A DNA stretch of 64,000 bases. It comes from Polaribacter aestuariivivens. GTDB lineage: Bacteria > Bacteroidota > Bacteroidia > Flavobacteriales > Flavobacteriaceae. Numbering within the stretch: the first letter of the stretch is position 1; each line of letters opens with the position of its first letter. Under the pieces are notes generated by a model, which saw only the letters and a list, made by a program, of their open reading frames with translations, was not told the origin of the DNA and ran no database searches. The stretch lies in contig NZ_VANR01000001.1 of the NCBI RefSeq assembly GCF_005885675.1, positions 1-64,000 on the forward strand. The letters run 5' to 3'. Both the position numbers and the translations under genes were made by a program. This document shows positions 27,741-37,431 of the stretch, piece after piece.

Positions 27741-30700
27741 TTAATTACCCTCAAAATTGTCTAAATCTTGATTATCTTTTTGAATAGAATCTTTCACTAC
27801 AGGTTTCTTTTTAGGTAGTATTCTTTTCTTTTTTGATTTAAGTTTGTTTAGTAGTTCTGATAAGGTATTGAAATTAACTTGATATGAAAGTCCAACTCCT
27901 TGTGTGTAACCTTGATCTTCAATCGTGTATTGAATTTCATTTTGACGATTAAAAATTACGCCTCTAAAATTACCTTCTTCGTTTAATAGAATTTCTACTT
28001 TCACTTCTCCAATAACACTAGATTGTGTTTTTGTACCTACAGGAACTCCAACTTTTCCGTTAATAATTACACGATCACTAACTCTTGTGCTTACAGATAA
28101 ATCTACTTGATTATCTATATTTAAACGATCTACATCACTATCTGATTGCCCTTGTTGATAATCTACTCCTAATTGAAATTTACTGTCTGGACTGTTTAAC
28201 AGGCTTGAAAATGCTGCAGCAATTGCACTTGAAGCTGTATTTGTAATAGTGGCATTTGCATCGAAATTTACTTTATCTGGATTTGTAAAGTTACCAAACG
28301 CTAGTAATGAAATGAACTGTGTAGTTTTTTCATTTACATTATTATCATTTAAAATAAATTCTAACTCGTTTGCAATTGTTGGATCTACATTTGAAAGTTG
28401 AATATCAAGTTCTTGTTTTGAGTTGAAAAGTCCACCTGTGATTCTTGCCACTAAATCTACTTCAATATTTCTGTTTGAGTTAAAGTTTTCTAACAAAACA
28501 CCAGGATTTGCTTTTGCCTTGTATATTGCAGTTACATCTAAATTTGCATCTGCTGGATTTCCGTTCCAAGAAACTGTACCTCCTTTTTGTATGATAAACG
28601 GTTTGTTTACAATGCCTCCGTATTTAAAATCGTATACACCACTGTCCACCAAATAATCACCATACATATTAAATGTTCCTCTTGTATTTATTTCAATTTG
28701 TAAGTTTCCAGAGCCTGTTCCTGTTAATTGACTTCCATACACTTCATCAATTACTACTTGTGCAATAGCGTCTTTTGTTACTTCTAAATCGATATTTAAT
28801 GTTAAGCCTTTTAACGCTTCTAAAGCAACTTCCTTTTGGCGTTCTTTTACTTTTGTTTCATCTGATTTGAAATGAATTAAGCTAAAACTATCTACAGTTT
28901 CTACATCTTTTAAAGGCACCACAAAACGTGTACCTGAATTTGTTTTTGCGTTAACATCTATAGTTAGTCTATCTGTTAAACCTGTAATGCTTGCTGAACC
29001 ATCAATATAAGCAGTTCCATAATACAGCGCTTCTTCTGTATTTTTAGTATCTAACACCAATAAATTGTCACTTTCTATTTTTAAAGCTAAAAACCATTGT
29101 TTGAAATTAGCATGCGAAATACTTCCTTTAAAAATTCCTCTAGTTTTATTTTTGGTATCTAATAATTTAAAATCTTCTAAAATAAATGATTGTTGCATTA
29201 GTGAAATGACAGATTCACCCTCAAAATCATAATCTACATTTAAATAAGGGAATTTTAATCCTGCATTTTTTAATGTTAAACTTCCATCCATATCTGGATT
29301 GCTAAGAAAACCTCTTAGGGTAAATTCTCCAGAAGCACTACCTCTTAAGGAAGATAAAACATCTTGCCCTAAAGGACTAAAAGCTTCTAATTTAAACTCT
29401 TCTAAAAAAACATCTAAATCTATTATTGGTCTTTCTGAAGCAAAATCTAAGGAACCTGTTGCTGCTATGCTTTTTACATTTTCGTTTTCAATTGATAGGT
29501 TTACATCATACTTTTCGTAAGAATTGTTTCCTTTTATATTGATGGATAAATTACCTTGTTCGAAATTATTTACTTGAAAATCTTTTACCATTAAAGTGGC
29601 TTCTGGTGTATAATTTCCTGCTTTTTGAACAAAGTCTAAATTTCCAGAGAGTGTACCTTTTAAATCTAAACTATCTATTTTGGGCAAAAAGCTTTCTAAA
29701 TTTACTTTTGTAAAATCTGCTAATAATATTTTATCGTCATTTCCTTTTAAACTTCCTGTAAATTCTATTTTTTGTTCTCCTGAGACTAATTCAAATTGAC
29801 TAAAATCAAACTCGCCCTTTTTTAAATCGAACGTAACTTTATCTGTATTTAATTGATTTGGATTTATGTTCCAAGTATTTTCTTTATAAATAAATGACGA
29901 TTTTTCAAAACCTATAACAGATTTTCCTTCTTCATTAAATGTGTAATAGAAATCTAGGTTAAAATCTTCATTATTTTTATTTCCTCCTTTAAAAACAGAT
30001 TTAAAATTTAGTGTATCGTTTTCTGTTCTGTTTAACAAACTTAATTTGGAAACATTATAATAAGGTGTATTTACTTCTGAAGCTGATAAAAACGTGTTGT
30101 ACAGAGGGTTTTGATTATCTGTTCTTAACAAAATATCTTTTACTTCGTTTCCGTAAGCATCTATTCTTGGTGATGAAATGGTGAGTTTAAAAACGTTATT
30201 ATCTGCATTTATTTTTCCTTTAACTTTTGTATTGTCATCTATAGAAATTGATGGAAAAAATACGTTTATAATTTTATTGAAAACTGTAAAATTAAAATCT
30301 AAGTATTGATTTGGTGCAACATCATAAGGTTTGTAGTTTGTATAAATACTACCCAAAGCGTTCTGTGCAACATTGGGTAATTCTTCAAATGAAAATTTAC
30401 CTGAAATTGAACCACTTGCAATGTCTTCGGAAACAACTTCAATTGTTTTAATACTATCTTTTAATGAAGATGTAATATCAAACTCTTTAAAATCATATTC
30501 TTTTTTCTCATTTGTATATAATACGTTTCTAAAAGTGGCTTTTCCTACAATGTCATCTAAATCATTTCCTTCTACATCTAATTTTATGTTTCCTTTTACA
30601 ATTGAAATACTATCTCTAGTAAACAAATTTGTTTTCTTTAAGTTTAAGTAAGCTATATTTGAATTAAAATCGAACTTATTAGTTTTTGAAGATAAATCTG

Positions 30701-32165
30701 CCAAACCATTAAATTCCATCTTAAAATTTTCATCATCAATTAATAGTTCTCCATCAAATTTATTATTTTGATATTGGCCATTCGCAACTATATTTTTATA
30801 TGGATACTCTTTGAAATTAAATTCAGAAATTGTTCCTTTAAATTTTGTGTTTATGTTTGATAATTTAAAACCACTTCCATTTACATCGCCTTTTAAAGAA
30901 ACGTTTCCAAAAAGTGGATCATTTAAAAATTTACCTACATTAAAATTAATTAACTCTAAGCTACCAATGTAATTTGCTGTATCTATAGCATCAATATTTT
31001 CTATTTCTAAGTCTGTGACTACACCTCCAATTTGCGACTTCATATTTACAGTTGCGCTCATTTGTGTTGGTGTAACTTTTACATTTCCTCTTGCAGAAAA
31101 CCTTCCAAACTTACCAAATTCACTAGGTATATTTTTTCCTAAAACATTGGGCATTATATTTTTTAAATCTCTGTAAGTTCCTGTTAAGTTGTTTAAATTT
31201 CCTTCGAAAATAAAACCTCTTTCCACATCAACAGCATTTACAAATGCTAAGTCTCCAAAAGCCCTGATACCTTTTTGAGTGGCTAATCTTAGTTTTTTGA
31301 GTTCAAAATTATTTAAAGTTCCGAGCATATTTCCATCAAAAGAAATAACATCATCTCCATTTAACTCATTGTAAAACTTTTTTAAATCAGATACTTTTAA
31401 TTGACTTTTTTTAAAATCTGCTTTTATTTTCACTTTATCTACAAAACTGGTTAAATCTTCTCTTTTGTATGTAAATAAAATATCACCATAAACATTTGAT
31501 TGTTTGGTTTGCAATGTGGTATTTTCAAATTTCATTGCACTTCTGGTAAAAGTGTAATTTGTAGTTAAATTTATAACTTCTAAACCTAAGTTGGTTACAA
31601 AGTACAAGCCTCTTGTATTTGTTGAAAAGTTAGAGCCTACAATGGATAGATCTTGCAAGTTTCCACCTGTTTTTGAGGCTGAAAATGTTAATGGATCTTG
31701 CTTATTAAAATCAATCAATTTAAAATCTAAATCTTGTACATACACATTTGCTGCCTTTAAAGTAAATGGAGGTTTTAAAGAGTCTTGTGGAGAATCGTCT
31801 TTAAAGCTATCAATAAAAATAGCCATGTTATCATCCTTTTCACCTTTGTACGTTTTCATGTAATAGTAAGCTCCGTCTATTGAAATATCACCTAATAAAT
31901 ATTCGTTATTTAATATTTTTTTTGCGTTTAAAATAGATGTACTTAAGCTATTTACAAAAATTAAAGTGTCTTTATGATGATCTTTAATTTGTATATCTTT
32001 TAACTCTACACTACCTAAAAACGAAAGGTTTATTTTACCTACTTTTAAGTTGGTGCCATAATCTTCATTTATTCTTTTGGTAGCGTAGTTACCTAGTTTG
32101 GTTTGTACGAAAGAGGTAGATAATAAAATACTTATAAACAGCAAAAAGAGTACTAAATACCCCAA
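27741..32165 (-). CDS. tamB: Translocation and assembly module TamB-like / AsmA-family envelope protein
   Basis: 1474 residues: one N-terminal membrane helix (GYLVLFLLFISILLSTSF), a very long beta-rich region and a C-terminal DUF490/TamB domain (about 1030-1440: GTGSGNLQIEINTRGTFNMYG, NGNPADANLDVTAIYKA). TamB-type proteins span the periplasm and carry phospholipids, or assist outer-membrane protein assembly. The called start is TTG. The frame is open 16 codons further upstream with basic residues just before the helix but no ATG, so the true start is uncertain. It is divergent from tsaD, an arrangement I believe is common in the phylum. Confidence 0.88.
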   Translation of the reverse strand: MGYLVLFLLFISILLSTSFVQTKLGNYATKRINEDYGTNLKVGKINLSFLGSVELKDIQIKDHHKDTLIFVNSLSTSILNAKKILNNEYLLGDISIDGAYYYMKTYKGEKDDNMAIFIDSFKDDSPQDSLKPPFTLKAANVYVQDLDFKLIDFNKQDPLTFSASKTGGNLQDLSIVGSNFSTNTRGLYFVTNLGLEVINLTTNYTFTRSAMKFENTTLQTKQSNVYGDILFTYKREDLTSFVDKVKIKADFKKSQLKVSDLKKFYNELNGDDVISFDGNMLGTLNNFELKKLRLATQKGIRAFGDLAFVNAVDVERGFIFEGNLNNLTGTYRDLKNIMPNVLGKNIPSEFGKFGRFSARGNVKVTPTQMSATVNMKSQIGGVVTDLEIENIDAIDTANYIGSLELINFNVGKFLNDPLFGNVSLKGDVNGSGFKLSNINTKFKGTISEFNFKEYPYKNIVANGQYQNNKFDGELLIDDENFKMEFNGLADLSSKTNKFDFNSNIAYLNLKKTNLFTRDSISIVKGNIKLDVEGNDLDDIVGKATFRNVLYTNEKKEYDFKEFDITSSLKDSIKTIEVVSEDIASGSISGKFSFEELPNVAQNALGSIYTNYKPYDVAPNQYLDFNFTVFNKIINVFFPSISIDDNTKVKGKINADNNVFKLTISSPRIDAYGNEVKDILLRTDNQNPLYNTFLSASEVNTPYYNVSKLSLLNRTENDTLNFKSVFKGGNKNNEDFNLDFYYTFNEEGKSVIGFEKSSFIYKENTWNINPNQLNTDKVTFDLKKGEFDFSQFELVSGEQKIEFTGSLKGNDDKILLADFTKVNLESFLPKIDSLDLKGTLSGNLDFVQKAGNYTPEATLMVKDFQVNNFEQGNLSINIKGNNSYEKYDVNLSIENENVKSIAATGSLDFASERPIIDLDVFLEEFKLEAFSPLGQDVLSSLRGSASGEFTLRGFLSNPDMDGSLTLKNAGLKFPYLNVDYDFEGESVISLMQQSFILEDFKLLDTKNKTRGIFKGSISHANFKQWFLALKIESDNLLVLDTKNTEEALYYGTAYIDGSASITGLTDRLTIDVNAKTNSGTRFVVPLKDVETVDSFSLIHFKSDETKVKERQKEVALEALKGLTLNIDLEVTKDAIAQVVIDEVYGSQLTGTGSGNLQIEINTRGTFNMYGDYLVDSGVYDFKYGGIVNKPFIIQKGGTVSWNGNPADANLDVTAIYKAKANPGVLLENFNSNRNIEVDLVARITGGLFNSKQELDIQLSNVDPTIANELEFILNDNNVNEKTTQFISLLAFGNFTNPDKVNFDANATITNTASSAIAAAFSSLLNSPDSKFQLGVDYQQGQSDSDVDRLNIDNQVDLSVSTRVSDRVIINGKVGVPVGTKTQSSVIGEVKVEILLNEEGNFRGVIFNRQNEIQYTIEDQGYTQGVGLSYQVNFNTLSELLNKLKSKKKRILPKKKPVVKDSIQKDNQDLDNFEGN

Positions 32166-32338
32166 CCATTTAACTATTTTTTTACCTATGTTTTTGATGA
32201 CAACTATATTTTAAAGAAACTGCAATTATTGAATGAAAATTAATCAAAAATATTGCCAATTCTTACAAAGAACGTGCAAATTTAACAAAGAATTTAATTT
32301 CTAATCTTAAAAAAGCAACATCTACCTAAAATAATACT

Positions 32339-32346
32339 TAATTTTG
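32339..32346 (+). promoter_or_regulatory. Candidate -7 box for tsaD
   Basis: TAATTTTG fits TAnnTTTG and ends 20 bases before the tsaD ATG. No TTG at the -33 distance. Confidence 0.4.
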
Positions 32347-32365
32347 TGGCTCATTAATTTAATTT

Positions 32366-33391
32366 ATGGAAAAACCAGTTTATATTTTAGGGATAGAGTC
32401 TTCTTGCGACGATACAAGTGCTTCTGTAATTTGTGATGCTAAAGTTTTAAGCAATGTAGTTGCAAACCAAGAAGTGCACTCTAAATATGGTGGTGTTGTA
32501 CCAGAATTGGCCTCTAGAGCTCATCAACAAAATATTGTTCCTGTAGTACAACAAGCCATAGAAAAAGCGAATATTACAAAAGAAGACTTATCTGCAATTG
32601 CATTTACGAGAGGTCCTGGTTTAATGGGTTCGTTATTAGTTGGAACTTCTTTTGCAAAATCTTTGGCTTTGGGTTTAGAGATTCCTTTAATTGACGTAAA
32701 TCATATGCAGGCACATATTTTGGCTCATTTTATACATGATAATGAAAATAAAACGCCTCCTTTTCCATTTATTTGTTTAACCATAAGTGGTGGTCATACA
32801 CAAATTGTAAAAATTACCAATTATTTTGAAATGGAAATTTTAGGTGAAACTATAGATGATGCTGTTGGAGAAGCTTTTGATAAATCTGCAAAAATTTTAG
32901 GCTTACCTTATCCTGGAGGTCCTTTAATTGATAAATATGCACAATTAGGAAATCCAAAAGCGTTTCCTTTTACAAAACCAAAAGTGGGCGATTTGGATTT
33001 TAGTTTTAGTGGTTTAAAAACAGGAATTTTATATTTTATTCAGAAACAACAGCGTATAAATGCTAATTTTATTGAAGAAAATTTACATGATATTTGTGCT
33101 TCTATACAATATACAATTGTAGAAATTTTAATGGAAAAGCTTAGAAATGCTGTAAAGCAAACTGATATTAAACATATTGCCATTGCTGGTGGTGTTTCCG
33201 CAAATTCTGAAATTAGAAAACGTTTACAGTTAGCCGAAAAACATTTTGGATGGACCACTTATATTCCAAAATTCGAATACACAACAGATAATGCTGCAAT
33301 GATTGCTATTACTGGATATTTAAAATATTTGAATAACGATTATTCCAATGTTTCTGTAACTGCAAAAGCACGCTTAAAAGTTACTGAATAA
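32366..33391 (+). CDS. tsaD: tRNA N6-adenosine threonylcarbamoyltransferase
   Basis: 341 residues, the universal Kae1/TsaD enzyme that makes t6A37 in ANN-decoding tRNAs together with TsaB and TsaE. The N-terminal GIESSCDDTSAS, the metal-binding His113 and His117 in NHMQAHILAH, the phosphate-binding SGGHTQI and the GGVSANSEIR motif near 275 are all present, as is the third metal ligand Asp in TTDNAAMIA. It is followed after 25 bases by the LTA-synthase-like gene, and the two may be co-transcribed. Confidence 0.97.
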   Translation: MEKPVYILGIESSCDDTSASVICDAKVLSNVVANQEVHSKYGGVVPELASRAHQQNIVPVVQQAIEKANITKEDLSAIAFTRGPGLMGSLLVGTSFAKSLALGLEIPLIDVNHMQAHILAHFIHDNENKTPPFPFICLTISGGHTQIVKITNYFEMEILGETIDDAVGEAFDKSAKILGLPYPGGPLIDKYAQLGNPKAFPFTKPKVGDLDFSFSGLKTGILYFIQKQQRINANFIEENLHDICASIQYTIVEILMEKLRNAVKQTDIKHIAIAGGVSANSEIRKRLQLAEKHFGWTTYIPKFEYTTDNAAMIAITGYLKYLNNDYSNVSVTAKARLKVTE

Positions 33392-33416
33392 CATTAAAAA
33401 AGGACTTATTTTATTT

Positions 33417-35273
33417 ATGAAAAGCATAAAAAACAGACTTCTATTCAACTTAACTTACTTTTTTCTTTGGGTGAGTTATTTTGTATTTGCACGTTTATTT
33501 TTTCTGCTTTTTAATTTTGATAAAACCAAAGAGTTAGACATTGTTACAATTCTTAAAACATTCGTTTATGGCTTAAGATTAGATTGTTCTTTTGCTTCCT
33601 ATTTAAGCATCATTCCTTTTTTACTAATTATTTTTACAATATTTTTTCAACCTAAAATAATCGAAAAAATTATAAAATATTACTCATATATTTTAATTGT
33701 TTTAGTAACTATTTTTCTATTATTAGATGTTGGTTTATATGAAGCTTGGGGTGTTCGTTTAGACACTACTTTCTTTACATATTTAAATACTCCAGAAGTA
33801 ATGTTGGCTTCTGTTTCTAGTTTTCAAATAATTTTAGGAACTTTATTTTTAGTGATATTTTCTTTCATTTTTATCAAATGGTTTCAAAAAAACATTCATT
33901 TAAAAATGAAAAACATTAACAAAGGAAGTTGGCTACAAACACCTTTGTTTTTAATAATAACTGCAGTTTTAATCATTCCATTAAGAGGTGGTTTACAAAC
34001 AATACCTGTAAACCAAAGCAATGTTTATTTTTCTGACAAGATGTTTGCAAACCACGCAGCTATTAACTTTATTTGGAACTTTTTTAATGTGCTTTCTCAT
34101 AAATCGGATACTGGAAATCCTTACAAGTTTTTTGATGATGATGTCGCAAAAAAAATCATTTCAAAAAGAAAAAACACTCTTTTAACAGCCTCAAAAGACA
34201 GTATTTTAAACACCACAAAACCAAACGTTATTTTAATAATTTGGGAAAGTTTAACTGCAAAAGTGGTAGGTTCTTTGGGTGGAGAACCACATGTTACTGA
34301 AAATTTGAATAGACTCTCTAAAGAAGGAGTTTTGTTTACAAATTTTTATGCAAATGGAGACAGAACAGACAAAGGAATTCCTGCTATTTTAAGTGGTTAT
34401 TATCCACAACCCACAAAAAGCATTATGAAAATGCCTAATAAAACAAGAAGTTTACCAATGTTGCCTCAAAAAATGATTAATTTGGGCTACAAAACTTCTT
34501 TTTATCATGGAGGAGATTTAAATTTCGGAAATATGAATACGTATTTACGAAATTCTGGAATTACGGATTTTGTTGACGGAGATGATTTCGATAAAAAAGA
34601 TTGGAACTCAAAATGGGGCGCACATGATCATGTTTTTATGAAGCGTTTTACTGATGATTTAAGAGGTATGCAAAAAGAACCTTTTTTTAAAATTGCATTA
34701 ACGCTCACAAGCCACGAACCTTATGAAATTATTGGCGATTACAAATTCGGAAAAGACACAAATGAAAATAAATTTAGAAGTGCACACGCCTATACAGATC
34801 AAGTGATTGGAGATTTTATAGAAAATGCAAAAAAACAACCTTGGTATAAAAACACCTTAATAATAATTCTTTCTGATCACGGACATCGTTCTCCAAAACA
34901 CGAAGGTGTTTTTAATTCTCCTAAGAAATTTAAAATACCAATGTTGTGGTTGGGTGGCGCTTTGCAACAAAAAGGCATTGAAATTAATAATATTTCTTCG
35001 CAAATAGATTTGCCTTTTACTTTGTTAGATTTATTAAATGGAGATAATACTGACTTCAGTTTTAGCAAGAACATTTTTAATAATTCCAGCAAACAATATG
35101 CACATTATATCTTTAATAATGGTTTTGGAACTTATACAAAAAACGGTTTATTTGTGTACGATTTTACAAGTAATAAAACTATCTTAGAAAGAGGAAAGGA
35201 AACTTCTCAATTAGATTCTTTAGGAAAAGCGATTTCCCAAAATGCGTATCAAGATTTTTTAGATAGAAAATAG
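33417..35273 (+). CDS. LTA-synthase-like membrane sulfatase/phosphoglycerol transferase
   Basis: 618 residues: five N-terminal membrane helices (up to about residue 190) and an extracytoplasmic alkaline-phosphatase-fold domain. VILIIWESLTAKVVGSLGG holds the metal ligand Glu277, GDRTDKGIPAILSG the nucleophile Thr317, and LSDHGHRSPKH near 488 further metal ligands. In Gram-negatives such enzymes move phosphoglycerol or phosphoethanolamine from phospholipids onto glycans or lipids. The acceptor is unknown. The gene ends 8 bases before a convergent stop without an evident hairpin. Confidence 0.88.
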   Translation: MKSIKNRLLFNLTYFFLWVSYFVFARLFFLLFNFDKTKELDIVTILKTFVYGLRLDCSFASYLSIIPFLLIIFTIFFQPKIIEKIIKYYSYILIVLVTIFLLLDVGLYEAWGVRLDTTFFTYLNTPEVMLASVSSFQIILGTLFLVIFSFIFIKWFQKNIHLKMKNINKGSWLQTPLFLIITAVLIIPLRGGLQTIPVNQSNVYFSDKMFANHAAINFIWNFFNVLSHKSDTGNPYKFFDDDVAKKIISKRKNTLLTASKDSILNTTKPNVILIIWESLTAKVVGSLGGEPHVTENLNRLSKEGVLFTNFYANGDRTDKGIPAILSGYYPQPTKSIMKMPNKTRSLPMLPQKMINLGYKTSFYHGGDLNFGNMNTYLRNSGITDFVDGDDFDKKDWNSKWGAHDHVFMKRFTDDLRGMQKEPFFKIALTLTSHEPYEIIGDYKFGKDTNENKFRSAHAYTDQVIGDFIENAKKQPWYKNTLIIILSDHGHRSPKHEGVFNSPKKFKIPMLWLGGALQQKGIEINNISSQIDLPFTLLDLLNGDNTDFSFSKNIFNNSSKQYAHYIFNNGFGTYTKNGLFVYDFTSNKTILERGKETSQLDSLGKAISQNAYQDFLDRK

Positions 35274-35281
35274 CACATAAA

Positions 35282-36247
35282 TTAATATGTCAAATCAATA
35301 ATTTTTCTAACTTCATCTAGAGTTTTCATTAAGTTTTTTGAAAATTCAAAAGTCATAATATTACTTTCTTTTTTATCTTCTCTTAATAGCTGGTTAAAAT
35401 GTTCCGTTTCGAAATTATAACCATTTGTTTCACAATGAAAGTGAATAGTTTCCTCTTTTCCCTCTGAAACAATAGTTACAGAACTTGGTGCGTGAAATTG
35501 ACTGTCTATAATCAACTTCCCTTTTTCGCAAGTAAAAATTGCTTCCGTTTTTGTTTTTTCTAACAACGTACTTTTTAAAAGTGCTTTTGAGTTTTCATAT
35601 TCAAAAACCATTGAACAAGCAGCATCTGCTCCATTTTTAAAAAAAGTTGCATTTGCATTGATTTTTTTTGGAATACCTAAAGTTGATAAAGCTGCAAAAA
35701 TTGGATAAATTCCGATATCCAACAAACTTCCACCACCAACTTCTTTCTTAAATACTCTACTCTCTTCATTGTAAGCTGGATGGAAACCAAAATCTGCTTC
35801 CAATTGAGTTACTTTTCCTAATTTTTCTTTTTGAAAAAATTCTAAAGCAAATTTATAATGTGGTAGAAAATACGTCCACAAAGCTTCCATTAGTAATACA
35901 TTGTTTTCTTTCGCAACAGAAATCATTTCTTCAACTTCTACTGAATTCATTGCAAAAGGTTTTTCACATAAAACTGCTTTTTTATGTTGCATACAAAGTA
36001 TTGCGTGTGCAGCATGAAAACTATGTGGAGTTGCAATATAAATTGCATCAATTTCAGAATCCTTTGCTAAATCTTTATACGAATTGTATGCCTTTTTAGC
36101 GTTAAATTTACTCGCAAACTCATTTGCGTTCTCTTGACTTCTAGAAGCGACTGCAACTAATTCTGCATCGTTAATTGCTGCTAAATCTTCTGCAAATTTA
36201 TTGGCTATTTTTCCTAGACCAATAATTCCCCATTTAATCTTTTTCAT
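35282..36247 (-). CDS. Gfo/Idh/MocA family NAD(P)-dependent oxidoreductase
   Basis: 321 residues. The N-terminal Rossmann domain begins WGIIGLGKIANKFAEDL; YIATPHSFHAAHAILCM and the catalytic LCEKPFAMN follow near residues 93-101; the C-terminal domain carries EVGGGSLLDIGIYPIF. The MEALWTYFLPHY block resembles the dimeric dihydrodiol dehydrogenase/glucose-fructose oxidoreductase subgroup, which acts on sugars. The substrate is unknown. It starts directly at the stop of the upstream unknown membrane gene and closes a group that includes a symporter, so a sugar role is plausible. Confidence 0.9.
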   Translation of the reverse strand: MKKIKWGIIGLGKIANKFAEDLAAINDAELVAVASRSQENANEFASKFNAKKAYNSYKDLAKDSEIDAIYIATPHSFHAAHAILCMQHKKAVLCEKPFAMNSVEVEEMISVAKENNVLLMEALWTYFLPHYKFALEFFQKEKLGKVTQLEADFGFHPAYNEESRVFKKEVGGGSLLDIGIYPIFAALSTLGIPKKINANATFFKNGADAACSMVFEYENSKALLKSTLLEKTKTEAIFTCEKGKLIIDSQFHAPSSVTIVSEGKEETIHFHCETNGYNFETEHFNQLLREDKKESNIMTFEFSKNLMKTLDEVRKIIDLTY

Positions 36248-37426
36248 TTATTCAATTTTATAATATGGAATTTTCAATTTTCCTTCTTTCACTAAAATAG
36301 TAATACTATCACCAATATTTTTTCTTTTGAAAAGCGAATTTGATACATTATATTCTTCAACTTGTTTAGATAAGCTTTTATTATATAGTTTAAAGTAATA
36401 ATTTGTCGATTTTCCTTTACTAACTCTTTTTTCTAATAATATAGAGTTATAGCTCTTAACTTTACTTTCATCAAAATAACTATTAAAACTCATAATAATA
36501 CAAAAGCTATACATAGTTGTTAACACTAATAACATTATTATTTTTCCATAAGATTTTATATTTTTTATAATATATTCTTTAGACCCATAAATGCAAAGAA
36601 TAAATATAAAAATTGAAGTCAAAATTAACGGTAACCATAAATTTTTAGTATTTAAAATATCAATTGTAAATAAAATTAAAAGAAACATTAAAAAAATTGG
36701 AGCAGAAAATCCCCAGAAAATACTTGGATAAATTGTGCTTTCACCTCCTTCTTTATCACCATATTTTATAAGTCCTTTGAATGATAAAACTATAACTAAT
36801 ATTATTAGGGGAACAAATAATAAAATAGCAATACTAATATTAAAAAAATCCTTAAAAAAGATTACTACTACGGTAATTAAAATACTTATAATATTTACAA
36901 TTTTTGTAGTTTTTTTTGCCTTTTCCAACCTTAGATTTCTTTCTTGTTCGCTAAAACCATATTCAGTATTTCGGATAAAATTTTTTATTTCTTTTTCTTC
37001 CTCTAAAAAATTTAAATTGTGCGAATGACTAGCTAACCAATCTTGAATTTCCCATGACTTAGTCAAATAATTTGAAAATTTCAATTTCTTTTTATAAACT
37101 CTTCTTTTCGGATATACATGAATATAATTTCGACCTTGTTTGTATCCTTCTATTTCTTCAATTCTTAATTTGCGAGAAAATGTTGCTGTAGTAGAAGATA
37201 TATAAGTATCAGAAAGTATAACTTTTGAAATAAAAATATCTCTAATTCCTAAAATTGAAAGTGAAAAAAAAATCAAAGAAAATGGAACAAATATATAGTA
37301 CAAATTCAATGATTGGTTTTGATCTAAATCTGGAATAAAAAAAACTGCAATTGAAAAAACAAATAATATTAGCGCGCAAAATGTACCTAATACTTTAATA
37401 GATTTCCCATAAGAATAAACTTTCAT
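36248..37426 (-). CDS. Unknown polytopic membrane protein
   Basis: I do not recognise this 392-residue protein. Two membrane helices open it (about 10-65). A soluble beta-rich stretch follows (about 70-130, ILSDTYISSTTATFSRKLRIEEIEGY), which resembles a bacterial PH domain, then a charged linker with GFSEQERNLRLEKAKK. A second set of about five helices (175-330) and a small C-terminal beta domain ending in KLKIPYYKIE complete it. The coding sequence looks richer in A/T runs than its neighbours. It lies 5 bases after the symporter gene and abuts the oxidoreductase gene, so it belongs to the same transcript. Confidence 0.75.
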   Translation of the reverse strand: MKVYSYGKSIKVLGTFCALILFVFSIAVFFIPDLDQNQSLNLYYIFVPFSLIFFSLSILGIRDIFISKVILSDTYISSTTATFSRKLRIEEIEGYKQGRNYIHVYPKRRVYKKKLKFSNYLTKSWEIQDWLASHSHNLNFLEEEKEIKNFIRNTEYGFSEQERNLRLEKAKKTTKIVNIISILITVVVIFFKDFFNISIAILLFVPLIILVIVLSFKGLIKYGDKEGGESTIYPSIFWGFSAPIFLMFLLILFTIDILNTKNLWLPLILTSIFIFILCIYGSKEYIIKNIKSYGKIIMLLVLTTMYSFCIIMSFNSYFDESKVKSYNSILLEKRVSKGKSTNYYFKLYNKSLSKQVEEYNVSNSLFKRKNIGDSITILVKEGKLKIPYYKIE

Positions 37427-37431
37427 AAAAT

